14,216 nt of DNA from Paracoccaceae bacterium (GTDB lineage Bacteria; Pseudomonadota; Alphaproteobacteria; Rhodobacterales; Rhodobacteraceae): positions 1 to 14,216 of the forward strand of contig SKKS01000290.1 of the NCBI GenBank assembly GCA_007123625.1, read 5' to 3'. A model generated the notes under the pieces. The model ran no database searches, was not told where the DNA came from, and saw nothing but the letters and a program-made list of their open reading frames with translations. The position numbers and the translations under genes were made by a program. Below, piece by piece: positions 7,703-14,216 of the stretch (its first letter is position 1; the number at the start of each line of letters is the position of its first letter).

Positions 7703-8584
7703 TCATCCCTTGACGCTCCCGCTCATCAGCCCGCGCACGAAGTAGCGCCCGGCAACGATATAGACCAGCAGCGTGGGCCCGGCGGCCATGATCGCGCCGG
7801 CGAAGTGGACGTTGTATTCCCGCACCCCGGTGGACGAGTTCACCAGGTTGTTCAGCGCCACCGTCATCGGCGCCGCCCCCCCGCTGGCAAAGCTCGCGCC
7901 GAACAGGAAGTCGTTCCAGATGTTGGTGAACTGCCAGATGAAGCTGACGGCGATGATTGGCCCCGAACTGGGGAGCAGGATGCGCCAGAATATCTGGAAA
8001 AACCCGGCGCCGTCGATCTGCGCGGCGCGCACCAGCTCGGTCGGAAACGCCGCGTAGTAGTTGCGGAAATAAAGCGTGGTGAACCCGATCCCATAGACGA
8101 AATGCACCATGATAAGCCCCTGCGTGGTGCCCGCCATCTGCAGGATGCCAAGGATCCGCGCCATCGGGATCAGCACGATCTGGAACGGGATGAAGCAGGA
8201 AAACAGCAGCAACCCGAAAATGATCGTATCGCCCCGGAAACGCCATTTCGTCAGCACATAGCCGTTGAGCGCGCCCACCATGGTCGACAGGATCACAGCC
8301 GGAAAGGCCATCATCATCGAGTTGATGAAATAGGGCCTGAGCCCCGTCGGCTGCACCCCGATCTGCGCCGTGGACCACGCCGACAGCCAGGGCTGGATGG
8401 TCCATTCGCGGGGCAGGGCGATCATGTTGCCGCCCGTGATTTCCGACAGGGGCTTGACCGAATTGATCAGCATGATCCCGAATGGCAGCAGGTAGAACAG
8501 CGCGAACAGCAGCAGGAACAGATAGATGAACACCCGGGTGATCCGCGCGGTGCGCACCGGGCTGTCGGGGCTGGGGACGGCCAT
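7703..8584 (-). CDS. gtsC: Sugar ABC transporter permease, GtsC/MalG-like
   Basis: The second inner-membrane channel subunit, 293 residues, about six transmembrane helices; the first is near residues 18-41. The EAA loop that docks on the ATPase is at about 183-209 (ELVRAAQIDGAGFFQIFWRILLP). The segment SVKPLSEITGGN after helix 1 is typical of glucose-type Gts permeases. ATG 8584 shares one base with the stop codon of gtsB (TGATG) and has GGAG eight bases upstream; a GTG at 8587 is a less likely start. The tight overlap shows translational coupling with gtsB, as expected for subunits needed in equal amounts. The gene ends 76 bases before the ATPase gene. The Gts assignment comes from remembered similarity to the Pseudomonas glucose transporter, not a search. 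Confidence 0.93.
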   Translation of the reverse strand: MAVPSPDSPVRTARITRVFIYLFLLLFALFYLLPFGIMLINSVKPLSEITGGNMIALPREWTIQPWLSAWSTAQIGVQPTGLRPYFINSMMMAFPAVILSTMVGALNGYVLTKWRFRGDTIIFGLLLFSCFIPFQIVLIPMARILGILQMAGTTQGLIMVHFVYGIGFTTLYFRNYYAAFPTELVRAAQIDGAGFFQIFWRILLPSSGPIIAVSFIWQFTNIWNDFLFGASFASGGAAPMTVALNNLVNSSTGVREYNVHFAGAIMAAGPTLLVYIVAGRYFVRGLMSGSVKG

Positions 8585-9483
8585 CACTTCTTCTCCCGCA
8601 GTTCGGCGTACAGATAGGGCACCATGATCGCCGCGATGGTCAGCAGCATGATCACCGCCGATGACGCGCCGATGCCCATCTGGTTGCGTGTGAAGGTATA
8701 GGAATACATGAAGGTCGCAGGCAGTGCCGTGGCGTTGCCGGGGCCGCCGCCCGTCAACGCGATCACAAGGTCATAGGACTTGATCGCCAGATGCGACAGG
8801 ATCACAAAGGCCGACAGGAACGCCGGGCGCAACTGCGGCAGGATGATGCGGCGGTACAGGTTCCAGTTCGATGCTCCGTCGATCTGGGCCGCGCGCAGGA
8901 TCTCGTTGTCGATCCCGCGCAGCCCTGCCAGGAACATCGCCATCACGAACCCCGAGGATTGCCAGACCGCCGCAATGACGACGGTATAGATCGCCATTTC
9001 CCGGTCCTTGATCCAGGTGAAGGTGAAACTTTCCCAGCCCCACATCTGCATGGTGTTCTGCAAGCCGATCGCCGGGTCCAGGAACCACTTCCACGCAGTC
9101 CCGGTCACGATGAAGCTCAGCGCCATTGGATACAAGTAAATGGTGCGCAGCGCGCCCTCGGCCCGGATCTTCTGGTCCAGAAAGATCGCCAGCGCCAGCC
9201 CGATCACGGTGCTGATGCCGATATACAGCGTGGCAAAGATCGCCAGGTTCCGCATGGCGATATTCCATTCGCGGATGCGGAACAGCCGCTCGTAGTTCTG
9301 CCAGCCGACCCAGTTGAAGGACGGCAGCATGCGGCTGTCGGTAAAGCTCAGATAGATGGTAAAGGCGATGAAGCCGTAGACGAAGATCAGCATGATCGCC
9401 AGCGACGGCGCCAGCACCAGCTTGGGCAGCCAGGTCTGCAACCGCGTGCGGAAATCCGCGCCCGATCCGGTCATGTCGGCCAT
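8584..9483 (-). CDS. gtsB: Sugar ABC transporter permease, GtsB/MalF-like
   Basis: The first inner-membrane channel subunit, 299 residues with about six transmembrane helices (first near 22-46, then around 76-102, 112-134, 164-188, 222-243 and 273-292). The EAA motif is at about 194-220 (EILRAAQIDGASNWNLYRRIILPQLRP). Phrases such as LPKLVLAPS, IFLDQKIRAEGALRTIYLYPMALS and a terminal PYLYAELREKK are strongly reminiscent of GtsB of the Pseudomonas glucose importer. The frame is open to 9534, but ATG 9483 is preferred because it begins a normal short cytoplasmic tail and has a GGGGGA sequence about eight bases upstream. It is separated from the binding-protein gene by 126 bases containing GC-rich hairpins, and it overlaps gtsC by one base. 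Confidence 0.93.
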   Translation of the reverse strand: MADMTGSGADFRTRLQTWLPKLVLAPSLAIMLIFVYGFIAFTIYLSFTDSRMLPSFNWVGWQNYERLFRIREWNIAMRNLAIFATLYIGISTVIGLALAIFLDQKIRAEGALRTIYLYPMALSFIVTGTAWKWFLDPAIGLQNTMQMWGWESFTFTWIKDREMAIYTVVIAAVWQSSGFVMAMFLAGLRGIDNEILRAAQIDGASNWNLYRRIILPQLRPAFLSAFVILSHLAIKSYDLVIALTGGGPGNATALPATFMYSYTFTRNQMGIGASSAVIMLLTIAAIMVPYLYAELREKK

Positions 9484-9548
9484 GGGCCTGTCCCCCTGAG
9501 GTGATGGAGCGATGGTGCTGGTCACGGGCCACACGGGCGGGCCGGACA

Positions 9549-9593
9549 GGGCACTGGCGGTGCCCGGCCCCCCGCGCTGCGGCAGGGGGCCGG
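9549..9593 (-). other. GC-rich hairpins between gtsA and gtsB
   Basis: Two mutually exclusive stems occur in the 126-base gap: a 9-base stem (9564-9572 with 9585-9593, CCGGCCCCC, 12-base loop) and a 6-base stem (9549-9554 with 9560-9565, GGGCAC). There is no T-run. Such structures after a binding-protein gene commonly protect the upstream mRNA or reduce read-through, giving more binding protein than permease. This role is inferred. Confidence 0.45.
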
Positions 9594-9609
9594 TGCCGTT
9601 AAGCGTGCG

Positions 9610-10860
9610 TTACTGCGCCAGCTCGACCGCAGTGACCATTTCGGCCGCAGCGGTTTCGGCGTCGAACTCGCCGTTGAAGTGCGCGGTGATCACGTCATAC
9701 ATGGCATTCTGCACCGACGGGGTGTTGGCATGGCCGTGCGCCATCGACCCGAACAGACCACCCGCTTCCGCCGCTTCGGCCAGCTGTGCCATGCCCATCT
9801 GGCCGCACATGTCGAAGTCCGAGGAATCGATGTCGGTCCGCGCCGGAACCGACCCTTTGACCAGGTTGAACGTGACCTGGAATTCGGGGCTCAGCACTGC
9901 CGAAGCCATCGCCATCTGTGCTTCCTGTGCCGATGCGTCGCTGACGTTGAACATGGCGAACTGGTCCGAGTTGAAGGTCACGGTGCCTTCGGTGCCCGGA
10001 ACGCGGAAGCAGGTGAATTCCTCGCCCGCGGTCATCCCGGCGGCCACGAATTCGCCCTTGGCCCAGTCGCCCATGATCTGGAACAGCGCGTCGCCGTTGA
10101 TGACCATTGCGGTGGCCAGGTTCCAGTCCCGCCCCGAGAAGTTGTCATCCACGAAGCCGCGCAGGGTTTCCATGCGCTGGAAGACCTCGACCATGGTGTC
10201 CGAGCCCAACGCGTCCGGGTCCAGATCGACCATCGATGCCTGATAGAACTCGGGGCCGCCGACGCCCATTACCATGGAATCGAACATGGTCGCGTCCTGC
10301 CACGCCTGCCCGCCGTGGGCCAGCGCGGTCAGCCCGGCATCCTGCGCGGCCTGCATGGCGGCCACGAAGTCATCCCAGCTTTCGGGTTGCTCCAGCCCCA
10401 GATCGGCCATTACGGCGGTGTTGGCCCAGACCCAGTTGGTGGAATGGACGTTCACGGGCGCGGCCACCCAGCTGCCGTCATAGGTCGAAAACGCTTGCAG
10501 CGCCTCGGGGACCACATCGCCCCAGCCCTGCTCGGCGGCCAGATCGTCGAGGTTGGCAAGCGCGCCCTCGGCGGCCCAGTCCTGTATCGAGAAGCCCAGC
10601 ATCTGCACGGCAGTGGGTGGGTTGCCAGCTGTCACGCGGGCGCGCAGCACGGTCATGGCGTCCGAGCCGCCGCCACCGGCTACCGGCATGTCCTGCCAGG
10701 TGATGCCGCCTTCGGCGAGCGTGTCGCGCAGGGTGCCCACGGCCGCAGCTTCACCGCCCGAGGTCCACCAGTGCAGAACCTCGACCTCTTGCGCGGTGGC
10801 CATGCCGCTCGACAGCGCCAGGACCCCGACGCTCAGGTGTAGTTTCCTCATCATGGTCAT
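9610..10860 (-). CDS. gtsA: Periplasmic sugar-binding protein of ABC importer, GtsA-like
   Basis: The solute-binding protein that delivers substrate to GtsBC, 416 residues. The N-terminus is a Sec signal peptide (basic MRK, hydrophobic core LHLSVGVLALSSG, predicted cut after ATA at residue 23), with no lipobox Cys, so it is soluble in the periplasm. Family landmarks: WWTSGGE (31-37), VAGGGGSDAMTVL (60-72), GNPP (79-82), GGQAWQD (183-189) and GDWAKGE (264-270). These match the glucose/mannose-type GtsA group closely in memory. The only two Cys in the mature protein (284 and 352) could form a disulfide. ATG 10860 has GGGAGG nine bases upstream; ATGs at 10854 and 10851 are possible alternatives. 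It is the first gene of the importer operon and lies opposite a LacI gene across a 238-base regulatory gap. Glucose is a candidate substrate, but the oxidoreductase neighbours allow a related sugar or glycoside. Confidence 0.94.
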   Translation of the reverse strand: MTMMRKLHLSVGVLALSSGMATAQEVEVLHWWTSGGEAAAVGTLRDTLAEGGITWQDMPVAGGGGSDAMTVLRARVTAGNPPTAVQMLGFSIQDWAAEGALANLDDLAAEQGWGDVVPEALQAFSTYDGSWVAAPVNVHSTNWVWANTAVMADLGLEQPESWDDFVAAMQAAQDAGLTALAHGGQAWQDATMFDSMVMGVGGPEFYQASMVDLDPDALGSDTMVEVFQRMETLRGFVDDNFSGRDWNLATAMVINGDALFQIMGDWAKGEFVAAGMTAGEEFTCFRVPGTEGTVTFNSDQFAMFNVSDASAQEAQMAMASAVLSPEFQVTFNLVKGSVPARTDIDSSDFDMCGQMGMAQLAEAAEAGGLFGSMAHGHANTPSVQNAMYDVITAHFNGEFDAETAAAEMVTAVELAQ

Positions 10861-10909
10861 GGTTTGGTTCCTCCCTTTTTGACCATCGCCCTTATCGGGC
10901 TTAGCGCTA

Positions 10910-10930
10910 TTGAAACGTTATAAATCGGTG
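10910..10930. promoter_or_regulatory. LacI-type operator candidate O1 on the importer side
   Basis: A 21-base element with left part TTGAAACGTT and right part AAATCGGTG, 50 bases before the gtsA start codon. It matches O2 at 11038-11058 at 19 of 21 positions in the same orientation. The left operator half TTGAAACG is identical; the right half (TTATAA) is weaker than in O2. A TTGACG that could be a -35 for gtsA lies next to it at 10939-10934 (minus strand), but I see no convincing -10 at standard spacing. Confidence 0.6.
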
Positions 10931-11037
10931 CTCCGTCAACAGGATTTTTTTAGTCTCGGCACGGAAATCACGCATAATACACTCTGAAACCGGCGAAATT
11001 CTGCAGTGCGGCAAAGCCTGTGTCGATTCCTTTGTTG

Positions 11038-11058
11038 TTGAAACGTTTGAAATCGGTG
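11038..11058. promoter_or_regulatory. LacI-type operator candidate O2 on the regulator side
   Basis: The second copy of the 21-base element. Its core TTGAAACGTTTGAA is a palindrome around a central CG with one mismatched pair, very close to the general LacI-family form TTGAAACGTTTCAA. It covers the -35 and spacer of the candidate promoter of the divergent LacI gene, 40 bases before its ATG. Confidence 0.65.
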
Positions 11059-11065
11059 GCATTAT
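11038..11065 (+). promoter_or_regulatory. Candidate promoter of the divergent LacI gene
   Basis: TTGAAA (11038-11043), a 16-base spacer and CATTAT (11060-11065) give a good sigma-70-like match. Transcription would start near 11072, leaving a leader of about 27 bases before the ATG at 11099. Operator O2 lies on the -35 and spacer, so the regulator would repress its own gene. Confidence 0.45.
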
Positions 11066-11098
11066 GCCAGCAGAATCGGGCAACCTTGGCAGTGTGAT

Positions 11099-12121
11099 AT
11101 GACGGACGGCGCGCAGACCGAAAAACCGACGCTGCGCACGCTGGCACAGGCCACTGGCTTTGCGGTGGCCACGGTTTCGCGCGCGCTTTCGGGCGATCCG
11201 CGAATCGCCGCCAAGACCCGCGCCAAGGTGTCCGAGGCCGCCGCGCGGCTGGGCTATGTCCCCGACCGGGCGGCGCGACGGCTGCGCACCGGGCGCACCC
11301 AGGTGATTACGCTTCTGCTGCACACCGAACATGAATTCCTTGGCTTCACCCATGAGCTGCTTTCGGGGATCACCGAAGCGCTGGACGGCACCGGCTATTC
11401 CGTGACGGTGGTGCCTGACAGCCCCGGCGCCGACCGGCTGGCTCCCGTGCGCACGATCCTGCGCAACAATCTGGCCGACGGGTTGTTGTTCACGCGGATC
11501 GAAACCTTCGACCCCCGCGTGCGCTTCCTGATGGAGGCCGATTTTCCCTTCGTCAGCCACGGACGCACCGAGTTCGCCGCCGCGCACCCTTGGGTCGATT
11601 TCGACAACGAGGCGTTTGCCCGCGCCGCCGTGTCGCATCTGGTCGCGCGGGGACGGCGCCGTCTGGGGCTGGTGCTGCCGGGCGAGAAGTACACCTTCAC
11701 CCAGCATCTGCGCTACGGATTCCTGTCGGCGGTGCGCGAAGCCGGGATCGATCACCAGATTGTCGCGGATGTCACGCTCGACAGCCCGCATGACGAAATC
11801 GCTGCCGCCCTGACCGCCGCCCGTCGCGGCCCCGCGCCGCCCGATGGCTATGTCTGCGTGGGCGAGGTGACGGCGCTGGTCGCGCTGGCGGTGCTGGCCG
11901 ACACTGGCGCGGTGCACGGGGTGGATGCCGATATCGTCGCCAAGCGGGCCTCGCCGATTTTCGACGACATTCGCCCCCGCATCGCCAGCGTCCGCGAAGA
12001 CCTGCGCGCCACCGGTCACGCGATGGCCGAAATGCTGTTGCGCCGGATGCGGGGCGAGCCGCCGGAGCAGCTTCACCGCCTGTTCGTCCCGCAGCCCCGG
12101 TTCGACGTGCCGGGGCGCTGA
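11099..12121 (+). CDS. LacI-family transcriptional regulator, divergent from the sugar importer
   Basis: A 340-residue LacI/GalR-type repressor. The helix-turn-helix is at about residues 11-35 (TLRTLAQATGFAVATVSRALSG), followed by a hinge with the standard Leu (RAARRLRTG) and a sugar-binding-protein-like effector domain. The recognition helix has Val-Ala at the two specificity positions, as in GalR-like members, and differs from the Lys-Ser of the other LacI protein here. The ATG at 11099 has no strong Shine-Dalgarno sequence, suggesting low expression. Its promoter candidate (TTGAAA, 16-base spacer, CATTAT) overlaps an operator-like repeat, which points to autorepression. Its divergent position and the second copy of the repeat next to gtsA make it the likely regulator of sugar uptake. 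The inducer is probably the imported sugar or a derivative. It converges on the aldehyde dehydrogenase gene, 14 bases away. Confidence 0.95.
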   Translation: MTDGAQTEKPTLRTLAQATGFAVATVSRALSGDPRIAAKTRAKVSEAAARLGYVPDRAARRLRTGRTQVITLLLHTEHEFLGFTHELLSGITEALDGTGYSVTVVPDSPGADRLAPVRTILRNNLADGLLFTRIETFDPRVRFLMEADFPFVSHGRTEFAAAHPWVDFDNEAFARAAVSHLVARGRRRLGLVLPGEKYTFTQHLRYGFLSAVREAGIDHQIVADVTLDSPHDEIAAALTAARRGPAPPDGYVCVGEVTALVALAVLADTGAVHGVDADIVAKRASPIFDDIRPRIASVREDLRATGHAMAEMLLRRMRGEPPEQLHRLFVPQPRFDVPGR

Positions 12122-12135
12122 TCCGCGCCGCGTGG

Positions 12136-13659
12136 TCATGACACCCAGGGCGCGCGCGAGGTGCCAATGCGCAGCGTCACGGTCTTGATCTCCTGAAACT
12201 CCTCCAGCCCGTAGCGGCCAAGTTCGCGGCCCTGGCCGCTTTGCCCGAACCCACCGAAGGGGAGTTCGGGAAAGCCGTCCATCCAGGTATTGGTCCAGAC
12301 CGTACCCGCCCGCACCTTGCGCGCGAAATCCAGACAGGTGCTGATGTCCGGGCTCCAGACCCCCGCCGACAGGCCATAGGACGTGTCATTGGCCAGCGCG
12401 ACGGCCTCGTCAAAGGTGGAAAACCGCAGCACCGACAGGACCGGGCCGAACACCTCGTCCCGCGCGATGGGCATATCCGGGGTGACGTCGCTGACGACGG
12501 TCGGGGCATAGAACTGGCCCGGCAGCCCGTCGACCGCCAGCACCGCGCCGCCTATGGCGACGCGTGCGCCCGCATCGCGCGCGGCGCGAATGTGGCCGTC
12601 GATCCTGGCCAGGTGCTCGGGGCTGACGATCGCGCCCACCTGCGTGCGCGGGTCCAGCGGGTCGCCAAAGCGGACACGGCGGCTGAGCGCGATCACGCGT
12701 TCGGTCAGCGCCTCTGCCACATCTTCGTGCACGATGATCCGGCTGCTGGCGTTGCAGCATTCGCCCGCGTTGAAATAGACCCCGAAGGCGATGGCATCGG
12801 CGGCCTGATCCAGGTCCGCATCGGCAAAGATCACCTGCGGGTTCTTGCCGCCCAGTTCCAGGCTGACCTTCTTCAGCGTTGCGGCGGCAGTGGCGCTGAT
12901 GCGCTTGCCGACGGCGGTGGACCCGGTGAAGGACACCATGTCCACGCGCGGGTCGCTGGACAGCACCTCACCTACCGGATCACCGAAGCCCAGGACAATG
13001 TTGACCACCCCTTCGGGCAGGCCCGCTTCGGCCAGTAACCGGCCCAGCATGACCGTGGTGCCGGGGGTCAGCTCGGACGGTTTCACCACCGCCGTGCAGC
13101 CTGCCGCCAGCGCATAGGGCAGTTTCTGCGACACGATCAGGAACGGAAAGTTCCACGGGGTGATCAGCGCCGCCACCCCCACAGGTTCGCGCAGCACCAT
13201 CCCCAGCATGTCGGGGCCCAGCGTGTTGTGACTGTCGCCGTGCTGCGTGCGCGCCAGGGCCGCAGCGTGGCGCCACAGGTCAGCGGCGCCCGTGATCTCG
13301 GCCAGCGCCTGCGTGATCGGCTTGCCGGATTCCAGCACCTCTGTCCGCGCGATCACGGCGCGGTCGCGGTCGATCAGGTCTGCCACCCGCAACAGCAGTG
13401 ATGCGCGGGCGCTGGCGGGTCCACGCGACCAGTCCCCCGCGTCAAAGGCGGCGCGGGCGGCGGCGATGGCGACCTCGGCCTCGGCCCGGCCGCCCTGCGC
13501 GGCAACGGACACTACCACCCCATGCGCGGGCGAGGTGCGTTCGCTGGTCGCACCGTCGGCGCTGTCCACCCATGCGCCACCGATCCAGTGCCGAAGCCGT
13601 TCGGGCACGGCGGGCAGGTCGGCATCGGGCAGGGCGGGGATCAGGCTCAGGTCGGTCAT
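12136..13659 (-). CDS. NAD(P)-dependent aldehyde dehydrogenase
   Basis: A cytoplasmic enzyme oxidising an aldehyde to the acid, 507 residues, normal for the ALDH superfamily. Visible residues: Asn170 in TPWNFPF, cofactor loop SFTGSTAVG (243-251), general-base Glu268 in LELGGKNP, catalytic Cys302 in NAGECCNASSR, and Glu402 in EVFGPV. All key residues are in place and the spacing matches the classical family. The frame is open to 14079, but the longer N-terminus is antisense-like low-complexity sequence inside the neighbouring gene; ATG 13659 (MTDLSLIPAL) overlaps the upstream stop by 4 bases (ATGA) and gives a normal N-terminus with WIGGAWVDS. It is betaine-aldehyde/gamma-aminobutyraldehyde-dehydrogenase-like in general shape, but the substrate cannot be named. 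It is in an operon with an enoyl-CoA hydratase; a link to the sugar locus is only possible. Confidence 0.94.
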   Translation of the reverse strand: MTDLSLIPALPDADLPAVPERLRHWIGGAWVDSADGATSERTSPAHGVVVSVAAQGGRAEAEVAIAAARAAFDAGDWSRGPASARASLLLRVADLIDRDRAVIARTEVLESGKPITQALAEITGAADLWRHAAALARTQHGDSHNTLGPDMLGMVLREPVGVAALITPWNFPFLIVSQKLPYALAAGCTAVVKPSELTPGTTVMLGRLLAEAGLPEGVVNIVLGFGDPVGEVLSSDPRVDMVSFTGSTAVGKRISATAAATLKKVSLELGGKNPQVIFADADLDQAADAIAFGVYFNAGECCNASSRIIVHEDVAEALTERVIALSRRVRFGDPLDPRTQVGAIVSPEHLARIDGHIRAARDAGARVAIGGAVLAVDGLPGQFYAPTVVSDVTPDMPIARDEVFGPVLSVLRFSTFDEAVALANDTSYGLSAGVWSPDISTCLDFARKVRAGTVWTNTWMDGFPELPFGGFGQSGQGRELGRYGLEEFQEIKTVTLRIGTSRAPWVS

Positions 13660-14216
13660 GTGTCGGTTCCGGTGAAATCGGGTTTGCGTTTGGCGGCAAA
13701 GGCGGCAACGCCCTCGGCCTTGTCGGGGTGGGCGGCGATCATGCCGGCGCCAAGGGCTTCGATCATGGCGCCCGCGTCTTCGCCCGCCGCCGCGTGGATC
13801 TGGTATTTCGCCACCTCGACCGCGCGGGGCGAGGCGCGCAGAACCGCCCCGGCAATGGCTTCGGCGGCAGCGGCGGGGTCTTCGGCCACCTCGGCCACGA
13901 ACCCCAGTGCGCGCGCGCGCGCGGCATCCAGACGGCGCCCGAACAGCGCCATTTCCTTCAGCACCGGCTCGGGCAGCAGGCGCGCCAGCCGTTGCGTGCC
14001 CGACCAGCCGGGAACAATGCCCACCTGCACCTCGGGCAGGGCCAGCGTGGCGCCCGGCGCCATGACGCGCAGGTCGCACGCTGCGGCCAGTTCCAGCCCG
14101 CCGCCCATCGCAGGTGCGTGGATCACCGCGATGGTGGGTTTTGACAGCCGCGCCAGCCGGTCAAAGATCCGATGCCCCTCGCGCACCCAGTGGCGGGCGA
14201 AGTCGAAGGGCGACAG
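13656..14216 (-). CDS. Enoyl-CoA hydratase/isomerase family protein (5' end outside window)
   Basis: The C-terminal 186 residues of a crotonase-fold enzyme, which would hydrate, isomerise or cleave a CoA thioester. The frame is open to the window edge (LSPFDFARHW precedes the first GTG at 14186), so the start lies beyond 14216; full members are about 260 residues. Seen: the oxyanion-hole segment MGGGLELAAACDLR with its conserved Glu, followed by LPEVQVGIVPGWSGTQRL with the second Glu, so both hydratase acids are present, and a C-terminal KRKPDF end typical of the family. It overlaps the aldehyde dehydrogenase gene by 4 bases, so the two are co-transcribed and probably act in one pathway, for example degradation of an aromatic or branched acyl-CoA. 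The specific substrate is unknown. A (GC)7 run is present within the coding sequence at 13909-13922. Confidence 0.92.
   Translation of the reverse strand: MSPFDFARHWVREGHRIFDRLARLSKPTIAVIHAPAMGGGLELAAACDLRVMAPGATLALPEVQVGIVPGWSGTQRLARLLPEPVLKEMALFGRRLDAARARALGFVAEVAEDPAAAAEAIAGAVLRASPRAVEVAKYQIHAAAGEDAGAMIEALGAGMIAAHPDKAEGVAAFAAKRKPDFTGTDT

Noticed and set aside
6196..7713. 505-codon plus-strand open frame opposite the ATPase gene
   Set aside because: Antisense shadow: the minus strand carries every ABC ATPase motif, and the plus-strand product has none.
9679..10842. 387-codon plus-strand open frame opposite gtsA
   Set aside because: Antisense shadow of the binding protein, His/Gly/Arg-rich with no motifs.
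10907..12139. 410-codon minus-strand open frame opposite the divergent LacI gene and its promoter gap
   Set aside because: The LacI frame is clearly coding; the antisense product has no domain and crosses the operator region.
13660..14079. N-terminal extension of the aldehyde dehydrogenase frame
   Set aside because: It lies out of frame over the hydratase gene, is Arg/Gly-rich, and the natural ALDH start at 13659 forms a standard ATGA overlap.
1..14216. Mobile elements, CRISPR arrays, tRNA or rRNA genes
   Set aside because: No transposase, integrase, terminal repeats, spaced direct repeats or structured RNA gene was seen on either strand.

Overview
The window is GC-rich alphaproteobacterial DNA. 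Gene style, codon use, tightly packed operons and close resemblance of the transporter proteins to Gts-type sugar ABC systems suggest a member of the Rhodobacterales (Roseobacter/Rhodobacter group). This placement is inferred from protein character, not from a marker gene. There are no rRNA or tRNA genes, no CRISPR array, no insertion sequence and no phage gene. No stretch longer than 300 bases lacks a gene.

Layout from left to right: (1) positions 1-1521, plus strand: the 3' part of a PAS-containing hybrid sensor histidine kinase with a receiver domain. (2) 1543-6425, minus strand: a four-gene unit transcribed in the order GMC oxidoreductase, SDR oxidoreductase, second GMC oxidoreductase, LacI-family regulator, with overlaps or very short gaps. 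(3) 6511-10860, minus strand: a four-gene sugar ABC importer in the order periplasmic binding protein, permease, permease, ATPase. It looks like the glucose/mannose-type GtsABC plus a MalK/UgpC-type ATPase. (4) 11099-12121, plus strand: a second LacI-family regulator, divergent from the importer. (5) 12136-14216, minus strand: an NAD(P)-dependent aldehyde dehydrogenase and an enoyl-CoA hydratase/isomerase (cut by the window edge), overlapping by 4 bases.

The central ~9.3 kb reads as one catabolic locus. A sugar-like solute is captured in the periplasm, imported with ATP, and then apparently oxidised in the cytoplasm by two different flavin-dependent GMC enzymes and one NAD(P)-dependent SDR. 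No sugar kinase, isomerase or aldolase is visible, and neither GMC enzyme has an export signal. The pathway and substrate are not known to me.

Regulation is the clearest layer of structure. The 238-base gap between the importer and the divergent LacI gene holds two nearly identical 21-base repeats built on a LacI-type operator with central CG (core TTGAAACGTT). One of them covers the -35 and spacer of a good candidate promoter for the regulator itself. A different palindrome of the same general type (TTGGATCGTTCCAA) lies just upstream of the first GMC gene, immediately after a hairpin that looks like a terminator of the importer operon. The two LacI proteins have different recognition-helix residues. 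The locus therefore appears to be two adjacent, separately controlled modules (uptake and oxidation), each with its own LacI repressor. Binding assignments are inference.
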